Of a stretch of 60,903 nucleotides of DNA, positions 8,804-17,783 are shown in pieces; positions within the stretch are counted from its first letter, which is position 1, and each line of letters starts with the position of its first letter. The stretch lies in NCBI GenBank assembly GCA_002478045.1, contig DLLT01000056.1:1-60903 (forward strand). Reading direction: 5' to 3'. The stretch comes from Porphyromonadaceae bacterium UBA7555. GTDB lineage: Bacteria > Bacteroidota > Bacteroidia > Bacteroidales > Muribaculaceae. Made by a program: the position numbers and the translations under genes. A model generated the notes under the pieces. It was given only the letters and a program-made list of their open reading frames with translations. It did no database searches and was not told where the DNA came from.

Positions 8804-9919
8804 ATGAACACCGACACAATTTATCCCAATCTTGTCCTTGATGCCCTGCGCACCGTGCGCTATCCCGGTACAGGCAAGGACATTGTCAGCGAAGGTATGG
8901 TGGCCGATGATATCCGCATTGATGGTCGCCGTGTGTCCTTCTCCATAGTTTTTGAAAAGAATACCGACCCGTTTGCCCGTTCGGTGGTGCGCGCTGCCGA
9001 AGCCGCCATACTGGCGCATATAGGCGAGGACGTCGACATAAAAGGTAATATTGCCATAGCCACCAAGGCTCCGGCCGCAAAAGCTCCGGCACCCGTGCTC
9101 ACCGGCGTGCGCAACATCATAGGCATCGCTTCCGGCAAGGGTGGGGTGGGCAAGAGCACCGTTGCCGCCAATCTTGCCGTGGCACTCGCTCGCGAAGGCT
9201 ACAAAGTTGGCGTCCTTGATGCCGATATCTTCGGACCGTCCATGCCCAAAATTTTCGGTGTAGAGGACCAACAACTGTATATGCGCACCGATGATGCCGG
9301 TCAAAACCTGATCATCCCGGCCGAGAATTATGGTGTCAAACTGCTGAGCATAGGCTTCCTTGTCGAGCGCGACAGTGCCGTACTGTGGCGCGGCTCCATG
9401 GCTTCCACTGCCCTGCGCCAGCTTATCACCCAGGGAGATTGGGGCGACCTTGACTACTTCATCATCGATATGCCCCCGGGTACCAGCGATATACACCTGA
9501 CCTTGGTGCAGACACTGCCCATCACCGGCGTAGTCATCGTGTCCACGCCTCAGCAGATAGCCTTGGCCGATGCCCGCAAAGGCATAGCCATGTTCCGTGG
9601 CGACAAGGTGGACGTTCCCGTGCTGGGCATCGTCGAAAATATGGCGTGGTTTACGCCCGAAGAGCATCCCGACGAGCGGTACTACATCTTCGGCAACGGC
9701 GGAGCCGTCGATATGGCCAAAGAGCTGAACATCCCGCTGTTGGCACAAATCCCGCTGGTGGCATCCGTAGGTCGGCACAACGACGACGGCACTCCCGTGG
9801 CAGCCGGCGACGGCCTTGCCGCACAAGCCTTTATGCACCTGGCGCACGAAGTGACAGACGCCGTCGAGCGCCGCAATGCCACGCTTCCGCCCACACACAT
9901 TGTGCAGGTAAAGCACTGA
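8804..9919 (+). CDS. Mrp/ApbC-family iron-sulfur cluster carrier ATPase
   Basis: A P-loop ATPase of the Mrp/NBP35 family thought to carry and hand over Fe-S clusters. An N-terminal MIP18-like (DUF59) domain covers about residues 1-90. The deviant Walker A motif GKGGVGKST is at about 110-118, and DYFIIDMPPGTSDIHL is the Walker B/switch region. The short CxxC seen in many Mrp proteins after ENMAWF is replaced by PEEHPDERYYIFG here, which is common in Bacteroidetes as far as I recall. It follows trmB by 14 nt; aroQ starts 65 nt later. Confidence 0.92.
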   Translation: MNTDTIYPNLVLDALRTVRYPGTGKDIVSEGMVADDIRIDGRRVSFSIVFEKNTDPFARSVVRAAEAAILAHIGEDVDIKGNIAIATKAPAAKAPAPVLTGVRNIIGIASGKGGVGKSTVAANLAVALAREGYKVGVLDADIFGPSMPKIFGVEDQQLYMRTDDAGQNLIIPAENYGVKLLSIGFLVERDSAVLWRGSMASTALRQLITQGDWGDLDYFIIDMPPGTSDIHLTLVQTLPITGVVIVSTPQQIALADARKGIAMFRGDKVDVPVLGIVENMAWFTPEEHPDERYYIFGNGGAVDMAKELNIPLLAQIPLVASVGRHNDDGTPVAAGDGLAAQAFMHLAHEVTDAVERRNATLPPTHIVQVKH

Positions 9920-9984
9920 TTTGCTACCACATATATTTTCCAAGAGATATAAAAATTAATAGAGCAAGTAAGACAACGACCGAT

Positions 9985-10434
9985 ATGACGCAAAAACGCA
10001 AGATATTGATAGCTAACGGCCCCAATTTAGGCCTACTCGGGCAGCGACAGCCCGGTATATACGGCACGGACGGCATTGACGTCATCATTGAGGCCGTACG
10101 CCGTCGCGTAGGCGATGCCATCGCCATCGAGCACTTGCAAACCAACCACGAGGGAGTGCTTATAGATGCACTCAATGCCAAGGCACACGACACCTCGTAT
10201 ATCGGAGTTATTCTCAATGCCGGGGCGTGGACGCACACCTCTCTGGCCGTGGCCGATGCCGTGGCCGCTATGGATGTCCCCGTAATTGAGGTCCATATCT
10301 CCAACGTACACGCACGCGAAGGCATACGTCACACCTCGCTCATCGCTCCGGTATGCCGCGGAGTCATTGCCGGCTTCGGCATATACAGCTATGTGCTTGC
10401 GGCAGACTATCTTATGACACTTGCCGAAAAATAG
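9985..10434 (+). CDS. aroQ: Type II 3-dehydroquinate dehydratase
   Basis: This enzyme converts 3-dehydroquinate to 3-dehydroshikimate in the shikimate pathway. The open frame extends upstream into the Mrp gene, but homology begins at the ATG at 9985, giving 149 residues, the normal size. Motifs are NGPNLGLLGQRQPGIYG with the active-site Arg and Tyr, QTNHEG, NAGAWTHTS, and EVHISNVHAREGIRHTS with the catalytic His. It has no other aromatic-pathway genes beside it. Confidence 0.95.
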   Translation: MTQKRKILIANGPNLGLLGQRQPGIYGTDGIDVIIEAVRRRVGDAIAIEHLQTNHEGVLIDALNAKAHDTSYIGVILNAGAWTHTSLAVADAVAAMDVPVIEVHISNVHAREGIRHTSLIAPVCRGVIAGFGIYSYVLAADYLMTLAEK

Positions 10435-10496
10435 GACGATGTATGCGAAAGACGTAGTATCTTTATAGGACACAATACGAACAATTATATACCGAA

Positions 10497-13166
10497 ATGG
10501 ATACAAAAGACATAGAGGAAGCAAAGGCACCGACAAGCCCATGCGCCCGTCCCGACAACTCCGGGCCGAGCCTTTACCGATGGTTGGCCCGGCCGCAGGT
10601 TTGGGGATTTTTCCTGAGCATGGCCGTGTGCGCCATAATTTCGTTGGCATTCTTTGCGCCCGACAACTTCCAAGGCAACACCTTGCAGCAGTACGATATG
10701 CAGCAAGGCGCCGCCAACGGCCACGCCGCTCAAGAATACGAACAGCAGACCGGTGAAAAAGCGCTGTGGACCAATAGTCTGTTCTCCGGAATGCCCACCT
10801 TCCAGATTTCGCCCGAATATCCGTCCAACAGCCTGTTCACGTGGCTTAACGGCGTCTACGGCCTCGGCCTGCCCGGGTTGTCGTCGCTGATGTTTATGAT
10901 GATGTTCGGGATGCTGATAATGCTGTATTGCTGGCGCTTGCGCTGGTGGTATGCACTCATAGGCGCTCTTTCGTGGGGCCTTATTTCATACTTTGTCATC
11001 ATTATCGGCGCCGGACATATCTGGAAATTTATGGCGCTGACCTACGTTCCGCCCGTCGTCGGCGGCCTGTGTCTGGCTTACCGCGGACGCTACCTTGCCG
11101 GAGCGGCCATTATGGCACTCTTCGCCATGCTTCAGCTCAACGCCAACCATCCTCAAATCACGTATTACAGCGCCTTTATAATGGGTGCATTGGTGATTGC
11201 CTGGCTGGTACGCGACATTCGTGAAAGACGTATGCGCCGCTGGTGCATCGCCACCGTTGTCTCGCTGGCATCCGCGGCTCTGGCTCTTGGAGCCAACCTC
11301 CCGGCACTATACCACACCTACGAATACTCCAAAGAGACCAAGCGTGCACAGAGCGAGCTGGTGGCCGATGATGCCGCCCACGGCGTCCGATCCGACAAGC
11401 CCAAAGATCCAAAGGGGCCTACCGGAGGACTGCCGCGCGAAGAGATTGGCGGATGGAGCAATACACCGTCCGAGACCCTTTCGCTGCTTATACCCAATAT
11501 CAAGGGCGGTGCATCCATACGACCCGAAAAAGGTGCGAATGTTCCGCTGACACTCGACAAAAATTCGCATTGCGACTTCAAGATGCAAAGCGATGACCAA
11601 TTCGGACTGATGTCTCAGTTTACCGAATACTTCGGAGGCAAAGGCACGACCAATGGTCCGTTCTACCTTGGCGCCATCATTATTGCACTCTTCATCTTGG
11701 GATGCTTCATAGTTCGCGGCCCCACCAAGTGGGCGCTTTTGGCGTTGACGCTGTTCTCCGCGCTTTTGGCTATGGGCAACCACTTTGAGGCGCTCACGGA
11801 CTTTATGATAGACAACGTTCCGTTGTACAACAAATTTCGCGCCGCCGAGACAGCCTTGGTCATTGCGTGCGTCTGCGTGCCGCTGCTGGCTATGCTCGGA
11901 TTGCAAAAACTGATGGAAGACAAAGATGGGCTACGGCGCTACAAAAACGAACTGATAGCGTCCTTCGGCTTCTGTCTCATTATCTGCCTGTTTGTATGGA
12001 TCGCTCCCGGAGCTTTCGGAGATGGCCTCAGCGATGATGAAGTAAAATGGATTGCGCAGGCCAAAGAACAAATGGGCCAAGGTGGGGCACCGGCCGAATA
12101 TTACGCCTATTTGGATGCAACTATCGGAAATATCAAGCAGATACGTCTTGATATTGTCAGTGCCGATGCCTTGCGTTCGGCCTTATTCGTGATACTGGGC
12201 GGCGCCCTTGTTTTTGTCGCCGCTTGTGGCAAAATCAGGCGCGGCTATGCTGTTGTCGGCCTCGGACTTTTAGTGGTCGTGGATATGTACGCCGTAGACA
12301 AGCGCTACATCAATACCGAATCTTATGTCAATAGCGCAAATGTCTTTGCTCAGAGCTTCTACGCCGACCCGCTGGCAGCAGATTCGATAGACAACGTCAT
12401 ACTCAGGGATAAAGGCTACTACCGCGTAGCCGATTTTGACAATTTCGGCGGCTACCGTCGCAGCTACTACCACAATATGGTGGGCGGCTACCATGCAGCC
12501 AAACTCAATCGCTACAACGACCTCATAGATACGCATACAATCTACGAGCCGTCCGTATTGAATATGCTGAATGCCAAATACGTTATTTTCAACGGACGTC
12601 TCGAAACCAATCCGCGGGCTTGCGGTCCGGCCTGGCTCGTGGATAGTGTCCACTATGTAGACGGTGCACGCGCCGAGATAAACGGGCTTAAGGGACTCAA
12701 CTCGCGCCATGTCGCCGTGGCAGATCGACGCTTCGCCTCCACGCTTGGACAGGCCGTGGCTACAACGCCCGGCGACACCGTAGCCCTAATACGTCATACA
12801 CCCAACACCTTGGAATACAAAGTGACGAGCGCTCGCGGCGGCATTATGGTGTGCTCTGAAGTGTGGTTCCCGTGGGGATGGCGTGCCACCATTGATGGCA
12901 AGGATGTGACCATAGGTCGTGCCGACTACGTGCTGCGTGCCATACGAGTTCCGGCCGGCACGCACAAGGTCGAAATGACCTTTGACCCCGAGTCTATGCA
13001 CACCACCACCACCGCTGCATACATTAGTATCATACTGATATACTTGCTGGTACTCTCCGTATTGTGGGCACGTGTAACCTGCCGTACAAACTGCCGCATC
13101 GGCGGTGATAAGTCCGGAAAGCGAGACTTAAGCCAAATACACCAAGATAAATCGGAGGAACAGTAG
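10497..13166 (+). CDS. YfhO-family polytopic membrane protein
   Basis: A large inner-membrane protein (889 residues) of the YfhO family (GT-C-like fold). A cytosolic N-terminus of about 35 residues precedes roughly a dozen hydrophobic helices over residues 40-610, with an extracytoplasmic loop at about 90-120. A soluble C-terminal domain (about 620-830) ends in a final membrane helix (YISIILIYLLVLSVLWA). Gram-positive YfhO proteins are linked to glycosylation of surface polymers; the Bacteroidales members are uncharacterised. The gene after it starts 4 nt downstream, suggesting translational coupling. Confidence 0.85.
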   Translation: MDTKDIEEAKAPTSPCARPDNSGPSLYRWLARPQVWGFFLSMAVCAIISLAFFAPDNFQGNTLQQYDMQQGAANGHAAQEYEQQTGEKALWTNSLFSGMPTFQISPEYPSNSLFTWLNGVYGLGLPGLSSLMFMMMFGMLIMLYCWRLRWWYALIGALSWGLISYFVIIIGAGHIWKFMALTYVPPVVGGLCLAYRGRYLAGAAIMALFAMLQLNANHPQITYYSAFIMGALVIAWLVRDIRERRMRRWCIATVVSLASAALALGANLPALYHTYEYSKETKRAQSELVADDAAHGVRSDKPKDPKGPTGGLPREEIGGWSNTPSETLSLLIPNIKGGASIRPEKGANVPLTLDKNSHCDFKMQSDDQFGLMSQFTEYFGGKGTTNGPFYLGAIIIALFILGCFIVRGPTKWALLALTLFSALLAMGNHFEALTDFMIDNVPLYNKFRAAETALVIACVCVPLLAMLGLQKLMEDKDGLRRYKNELIASFGFCLIICLFVWIAPGAFGDGLSDDEVKWIAQAKEQMGQGGAPAEYYAYLDATIGNIKQIRLDIVSADALRSALFVILGGALVFVAACGKIRRGYAVVGLGLLVVVDMYAVDKRYINTESYVNSANVFAQSFYADPLAADSIDNVILRDKGYYRVADFDNFGGYRRSYYHNMVGGYHAAKLNRYNDLIDTHTIYEPSVLNMLNAKYVIFNGRLETNPRACGPAWLVDSVHYVDGARAEINGLKGLNSRHVAVADRRFASTLGQAVATTPGDTVALIRHTPNTLEYKVTSARGGIMVCSEVWFPWGWRATIDGKDVTIGRADYVLRAIRVPAGTHKVEMTFDPESMHTTTTAAYISIILIYLLVLSVLWARVTCRTNCRIGGDKSGKRDLSQIHQDKSEEQ

Positions 13167-13170
13167 TCAT

Positions 13171-13710
13171 ATGGGCTTCGGACGATGGTATAAAAGATGG
13201 CGGCATGGCCGCGGCTTCGGCGTTCACTCGCCGTTGGCGTATGCCTTAGTCACCGAAGTGCTGCGCAAGCAGCGCGGATATGCCTATCGAGCCGAACAAG
13301 CCCCGAGTCTCGGAGACGGTGTGCTTTGCAATGGCCGTGCTCGAATGCTTGTGCGTCTGGCCGCTTTTGCGGACGCTCGCACAGCCGATGTTTCGCATAT
13401 AGACGATTCCGGGATGCGTCAGGCGGTCGTAGATGTCCTCCGAGCGTACAGTCACGATATACAATTCTCCGACACGGGCGCGGATATTGTAGTGACCGAC
13501 AGCACTTCGACATACGAAGTTCAGCCCCCGGGCAAAAAGACCGTGCTGCTGGTGTTTCTGGGCCTTGACGATGCAGCCAAGCGCCGGGCTATGGATAAGA
13601 CCCTCTCCGAAATCAAAAAAGGCGCCATCACCATAGACAACGCCCGAGACTCGGCCGTCACCGCATTGCGGCAAGATTTGCCGAGGCAGGTCATTGAGGC
13701 CGTATTCTGA
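13171..13710 (+). CDS. Methyltransferase-like protein lacking a SAM-binding loop
   Basis: A 179-residue protein. The N-terminus (HGRGFGVHSPLAYALVTEVL) matches Bacteroidales class I methyltransferase-like proteins that begin with a HGxGxHSPF element. The C-terminus (ITIDNARDSAVTALRQDLP) also resembles the end of that family. The middle, where a glycine-rich SAM motif should follow LVRLAAFADAR, has none, and the protein is shorter than the roughly 240 residues I would expect. It may therefore be catalytically dead or have shed a segment. It begins 4 nt after the YfhO gene and is probably translated with it. Confidence 0.6.
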   Translation: MGFGRWYKRWRHGRGFGVHSPLAYALVTEVLRKQRGYAYRAEQAPSLGDGVLCNGRARMLVRLAAFADARTADVSHIDDSGMRQAVVDVLRAYSHDIQFSDTGADIVVTDSTSTYEVQPPGKKTVLLVFLGLDDAAKRRAMDKTLSEIKKGAITIDNARDSAVTALRQDLPRQVIEAVF

Positions 13711-13821
13711 CCGATAAAAACAGCTGTTATACATTCCAAAACGCCTTACGAACTTCAAAAGCAATAAAGAGATACAAATTCACGTTTATAATAAAGATAT
13801 AACCACCCGTTAAGCATCATT

Positions 13822-14415
13822 GTGAAGACACTGGTATTTGCTACCAATAACGCACATAAGCTCGAAGAACTCCGCGCCATAGCTGCAGAAGCCTTCGATA
13901 TACGCAGCCTCAACGATATAGGCTGCCATGACGACATTCCCGAGGATGCCGATACGCTCGAAGGCAATGCGCGGCAAAAGGCACGGTGGATTTACGACCG
14001 CTATGGCGTGGACTGCTTTGCCGATGATACGGGTCTGGAAGTCGATGCGCTGGACGGTGCCCCCGGCGTGCACAGCGCTCGGTATGCCCCCGGCCCGGGG
14101 CACGATTCGGCGGCCAATGTGCGCCTTCTGTTGCACAATCTGCGCGATGTCCCCGAGGGAAGCCGCACGGCACGCTTCCGCACGGTCATAGTGCTTATCC
14201 TCGGCGGGTGCGAGCATGTCTTCCACGGAGTCATCGAAGGCTCAATAGCCACCGAACCTCACGGTGACGGCGGCTTCGGATACGACCCGGTATTTATCCC
14301 CGAAGGATGGATCGAAACCTTTGCACAGGCCGGCGAAGAAGCCAAGAACGCCGTGAGCCACCGGGCACGCGCCACACAGGCACTGATGCAATACCTCCGG
14401 AAGGCGGACACATAG
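13822..14415 (+). CDS. rdgB: Non-canonical purine NTP pyrophosphatase (RdgB/HAM1 family)
   Basis: This housecleaning enzyme hydrolyses dITP, ITP and XTP to monophosphates. It starts at a GTG; the encoded N-terminus MKTLVFATNNAHKLEEL is the family signature with the phosphate-binding N and K. FADDTGLEVDAL (about 71-82) holds the metal-binding acidic residues, and GGFGYDPVFIPEG (about 151-163) and SHRARA (about 180) complete the active site. Its 197 residues are typical. Confidence 0.96.
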   Translation: MKTLVFATNNAHKLEELRAIAAEAFDIRSLNDIGCHDDIPEDADTLEGNARQKARWIYDRYGVDCFADDTGLEVDALDGAPGVHSARYAPGPGHDSAANVRLLLHNLRDVPEGSRTARFRTVIVLILGGCEHVFHGVIEGSIATEPHGDGGFGYDPVFIPEGWIETFAQAGEEAKNAVSHRARATQALMQYLRKADT

Positions 14416-14503
14416 ATGCATTTTTCGCCTGATGACAATACAATTACATCTCTTGCAGATTTACATCAAAAACTAAGAAGAAACTACAAAACCATTCATA
14501 CAG

Positions 14504-16942
14504 ATGATACGCAAAATACTATTAACGATAGCGGCTATGGCAGCCTGCGCCGCCGGAGCATGTGCCCAGGGCCTTGTAGGCGACTGGAACATTTATCCGC
14601 TGTACAGCGGCGAAGTGTCGTATATCGCCGAGTCTCCCTCGATGGTGTACTACACCTGCTCGTCGCGCCTATTCTCTTACGACAAAGAGACGCACGAAAG
14701 CTATTCGTACAACACGCGCAACAAGCTCAGTGATACCAATGTCACCGGCGCATACTACAACTATGACGGTCGTTATATGATGCTGACATACGACACCGGC
14801 AATATCGACTTGGTATACGATGACGGCCGCGTAGTCAATATGCCCGATATTCTCAATGCCCAGTTGACTTATACCAAAGGCATACGCGATGTCGCTTTCT
14901 ATAACGGAAAGATTTATGTTGGCACCGACTTTGGCTTGGTCATATTTGACGACAGCCGCCACGAAGTGTCCGAGTCGGGCATCTTCGGAAAGGGCGTAGA
15001 TTGCGTAACCATCGTGGACGACCATATCGTCATGTTTATGGAGAAAGGCGTAGACGCCGATTATCGCTTTTGGGCCGCTCCGGTCTCCGGACGCCATAAT
15101 GCCATAAGCAAATTTACGAACCTCGGTGGCGCGTATGTCAAAGGCCTTGCGACTGTCGGGACTAAGATGCTCGGCATTAGCGGCAATGACAATACGCAGA
15201 TTTCGTACACAATAGACTGGAATGCAAACACTGTCAGCACGGCGATTGGTACTGATGTCATCGTGGGCGACATCGTGGTTACGCCTCAGTCCGCATATTA
15301 CCTCACAGCCTCCGAGATCGTGATGCTGGATGGCGAAGGCAAGGTGGCAAATCGCTATGCCATACCCGAAGAACTGAAGAATGACAAGATAGCTATGTAC
15401 AGCGGCATCAACAGCGTATGGTCCGCCGGAGTCGAAGGCCTGGGCAACTATGATATTTCCGGTGCGACGCTCACCGTCCTGGCCGACAGGATTAAGCCTG
15501 TAGCCACGACGTGTGACAACGTGGCGTTCATACGCACCAATTCGGTCGGAAACAAGATTTATATATCCAATCTTGGCGTGACCAACTACAAGAGCATCAT
15601 CACCGTTGGTGATATATGGTGGATACCACAGCACACCAATGTTATCGAAGGCGGCGTGCCGCGCGACATCTCCCTGACGGTAGCCTCGGCGGACAATTCC
15701 ACGGTCAAGAGTGAACAGGAGAAGCGCCATACCACGGCCATGCTCGGCGGTGTAACTCGTTTTGTTGTAGACCCGGATAACGATGATCGCTACTACATAG
15801 GCAACAACTTCGAGGGCGTGTACGTCATCGAAAACGACAAAGAAATCGCCAAATTCAACGAAAAGAATTCCCCCATGTATGCGTGGTGGGGCGTCAAGGT
15901 GCACGATGTCAATATCGACCCCGAAGGCAACTTGTGGGTGGGTGCTTGGACATTGACCAATACGCAGGTGTCACCATACTACATTCTGCCCAAGGCCAAG
16001 CTCAAGGGCGACTTGTCCACCGTCACCAAGGACGATTGGATTGCCACCAAGCACCTCGGCTTTGATGTCGGGAATAAGGATATGGGTAGCCTGATGTGCA
16101 AAAAATCGAATATGGTGTTTACTTGGAACAGCAAATATAACAACCCGATATGCGCCTACGACACCAAGGGTACTTATGCCAATACCTCGGACGACGTCAT
16201 TTACGAGCTATCCAATATGGTAGACCAGGACGGCAAGACTTTCACGTGCGATCGTATCACCTGCGCCATCGAAGATCAACGCGGTCGCGTATGGGTGGGG
16301 ACCACTTCCGGTCCTTTCGAGATTACCAATCCGAGCAAGGCTACCGACCCCACCTCGCGTATCACCCGACTGAAAGTGCCGCGCAACGATGGTACCAATT
16401 ACGCCGATTACCTGCTTGACACCGAGCAAATCAACGATATGTCCATCGATGCCGCCAACCGCAAATGGATAGTCACCGAAAATTCCGGCGTATACCTCGT
16501 CAGCGAAAATGGTGACCAAATTATCGCCCATTACACCACTGACAATTCGGCGCTGCCCTCCAATACCGTATACTCAGTGCTGTGCAGCCCCGTGGACAAT
16601 GTCGTGTACTTCGGTCTGAAGACCGGACTTGTGTCCTTCAACAGCACCTCGTCGCCTGCGGCAGACACCTACGACAACGTCTATGCGTATCCCAACCCGG
16701 TGCGCCCCGATTACACCGGATGGATTACCGTCACCGGACTTATGGACCAGTCGCTGGTGAAGATTGCCGATGCAGCCGGCAACGTCATTTACCAGACTCG
16801 TTCCAACGGCGGAATGATAACCTGGGACGGCTGTGACAACGGCGGCAACCGCGTACGCTCGGGCGTATATTACGTCTTTGCATCGCAGAATGCCACCGGG
16901 TCTTCCGAAGGCGCTGTTGCCAAAATTGTAATCATCAACTGA
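14504..16942 (+). CDS. porZ: PorZ-like beta-propeller protein of the type IX secretion system
   Basis: An 812-residue exported protein. The signal peptide ends near residue 21 (GACAQG). Residues 22-720 hold many short propeller-blade repeats of the two-component-regulator-propeller type (VGDWNIYPLYSG, IRDVAFYNGKIYVGTDFG, RVWVGTTSGPFEI). The end (YAYPNPVRPDYTGWITVTG ... SGVYYVFASQ) resembles the C-terminal domain of PorZ. PorZ in Porphyromonas is a surface component that supplies anionic LPS to the type IX attachment complex. The rest of the type IX machinery is not here, which is usual since these genes are scattered. The symbol is by family resemblance. Confidence 0.8.
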   Translation: MIRKILLTIAAMAACAAGACAQGLVGDWNIYPLYSGEVSYIAESPSMVYYTCSSRLFSYDKETHESYSYNTRNKLSDTNVTGAYYNYDGRYMMLTYDTGNIDLVYDDGRVVNMPDILNAQLTYTKGIRDVAFYNGKIYVGTDFGLVIFDDSRHEVSESGIFGKGVDCVTIVDDHIVMFMEKGVDADYRFWAAPVSGRHNAISKFTNLGGAYVKGLATVGTKMLGISGNDNTQISYTIDWNANTVSTAIGTDVIVGDIVVTPQSAYYLTASEIVMLDGEGKVANRYAIPEELKNDKIAMYSGINSVWSAGVEGLGNYDISGATLTVLADRIKPVATTCDNVAFIRTNSVGNKIYISNLGVTNYKSIITVGDIWWIPQHTNVIEGGVPRDISLTVASADNSTVKSEQEKRHTTAMLGGVTRFVVDPDNDDRYYIGNNFEGVYVIENDKEIAKFNEKNSPMYAWWGVKVHDVNIDPEGNLWVGAWTLTNTQVSPYYILPKAKLKGDLSTVTKDDWIATKHLGFDVGNKDMGSLMCKKSNMVFTWNSKYNNPICAYDTKGTYANTSDDVIYELSNMVDQDGKTFTCDRITCAIEDQRGRVWVGTTSGPFEITNPSKATDPTSRITRLKVPRNDGTNYADYLLDTEQINDMSIDAANRKWIVTENSGVYLVSENGDQIIAHYTTDNSALPSNTVYSVLCSPVDNVVYFGLKTGLVSFNSTSSPAADTYDNVYAYPNPVRPDYTGWITVTGLMDQSLVKIADAAGNVIYQTRSNGGMITWDGCDNGGNRVRSGVYYVFASQNATGSSEGAVAKIVIIN

Positions 16943-16947
16943 GACCG

Positions 16948-16965
16948 GACGTCATAGCTGACGTC
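16948..16965. repeat. Short perfect hairpin after the PorZ-like gene
   Basis: GACGTCA, a TAGC loop and TGACGTC form a 7-bp perfect stem directly after the stop codon. No T-run follows; it may protect the 3' end. Confidence 0.4.
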
Positions 16966-17120
16966 TGACACATAGCCGTTGCGGCCGTCCTGCTTGTGGG
17001 CCGGGCGCAATGTGCACTTAGGCACGACTTTTGCCGTGTAGTTTATGTCGGGTTTTATCGGCAGGATTGTTCCTGTCCTTGACTTCGGCTCATTACGACC
17101 ACCAATATACGCTTACAACT

Positions 17121-17651
17121 ATGGATTCTGACAAGCATCCTCTGAAATATGCCGACGAGAAAGACCGTTCATACGGGCTTGTCGGTATGGCTATATCACT
17201 GACAGTTTTTGACGGAGAAAATATGCTCTCCGCATTATGCCTTGATAACGCACCCGGCGACGGTGCCGAAATGGCACCCGAATTTCATTTCTCCGGCAAC
17301 CCCACGCTGAGCATAGGGGCGGCTTGGCGGCATAATGTCAAGCAATTCGAGCTGACGGCCGCGATGCTTGTCGGCAATGCTATGTGTCGCGCGTATGTAG
17401 GACGCAAGATTCATATCACCCCTGCCGTCCGCAAATCCCTTCGCGAGATTGTCGAGCAAGTCGGTAACGATTCATGCGAATTGGATAACGATGAAATTGA
17501 CCGTCTGTACGACAAGGTGCATGACAATCTCAAGCGCGTATTTATGCACAACCGCGTGGCTTCTGTCGCCAACAACATTGCCGACACATTGCAGCGCCAG
17601 CGCCGTATGACCTGTGCCGAAGTAGCCGATGTCATTGCTCCGCTGCTGTAA
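17121..17651 (+). CDS. Conserved-looking hypothetical protein
   Basis: I do not recognise this 176-residue protein. The open frame runs 90 nt further upstream, but the ATG at 17121 gives a hydrophilic start (MDSDKHPLKYADEKDRSYG) and the upstream part reads like non-coding sequence. It has no signal peptide or membrane helix. The first half is likely beta (VGMAISLTVFDGENMLSALCLD); from residue 75 on it is alpha-helical and ends in a small helical region (RRMTCAEVADVIAPLL). Probably cytosolic. Codon use matches the neighbours. Confidence 0.6.
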   Translation: MDSDKHPLKYADEKDRSYGLVGMAISLTVFDGENMLSALCLDNAPGDGAEMAPEFHFSGNPTLSIGAAWRHNVKQFELTAAMLVGNAMCRAYVGRKIHITPAVRKSLREIVEQVGNDSCELDNDEIDRLYDKVHDNLKRVFMHNRVASVANNIADTLQRQRRMTCAEVADVIAPLL

Positions 17652-17666
17652 AGGCCGACATAACCG

Positions 17667-17693
17667 TAACAGCTATAATAGCTATAACAGCCA
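17667..17693. repeat. Three copies of a 9-bp repeat
   Basis: Units TAACAGCTA, TAATAGCTA and TAACAGCCA lie head to tail between two genes. The unit differs from the one at 4304-4429 but has the same period. Confidence 0.6.
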
Positions 17694-17783
17694 TAAATTC
17701 TCCTAACAAGAGCATAATAGAATATCCACAAGAGGAACAACCCTCTGCGCTTATTTGTCCATAGATACCCTGTATTTATCTTC

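Noticed and set aside
8786..9943. 385-codon minus-strand frame
   Set aside because: Antisense to the Mrp ATPase gene, with no recognisable domain.
9646..9984. N-terminal extension of aroQ
   Set aside because: It overlaps the end of the Mrp gene and lacks homology; AroQ begins at 9985.
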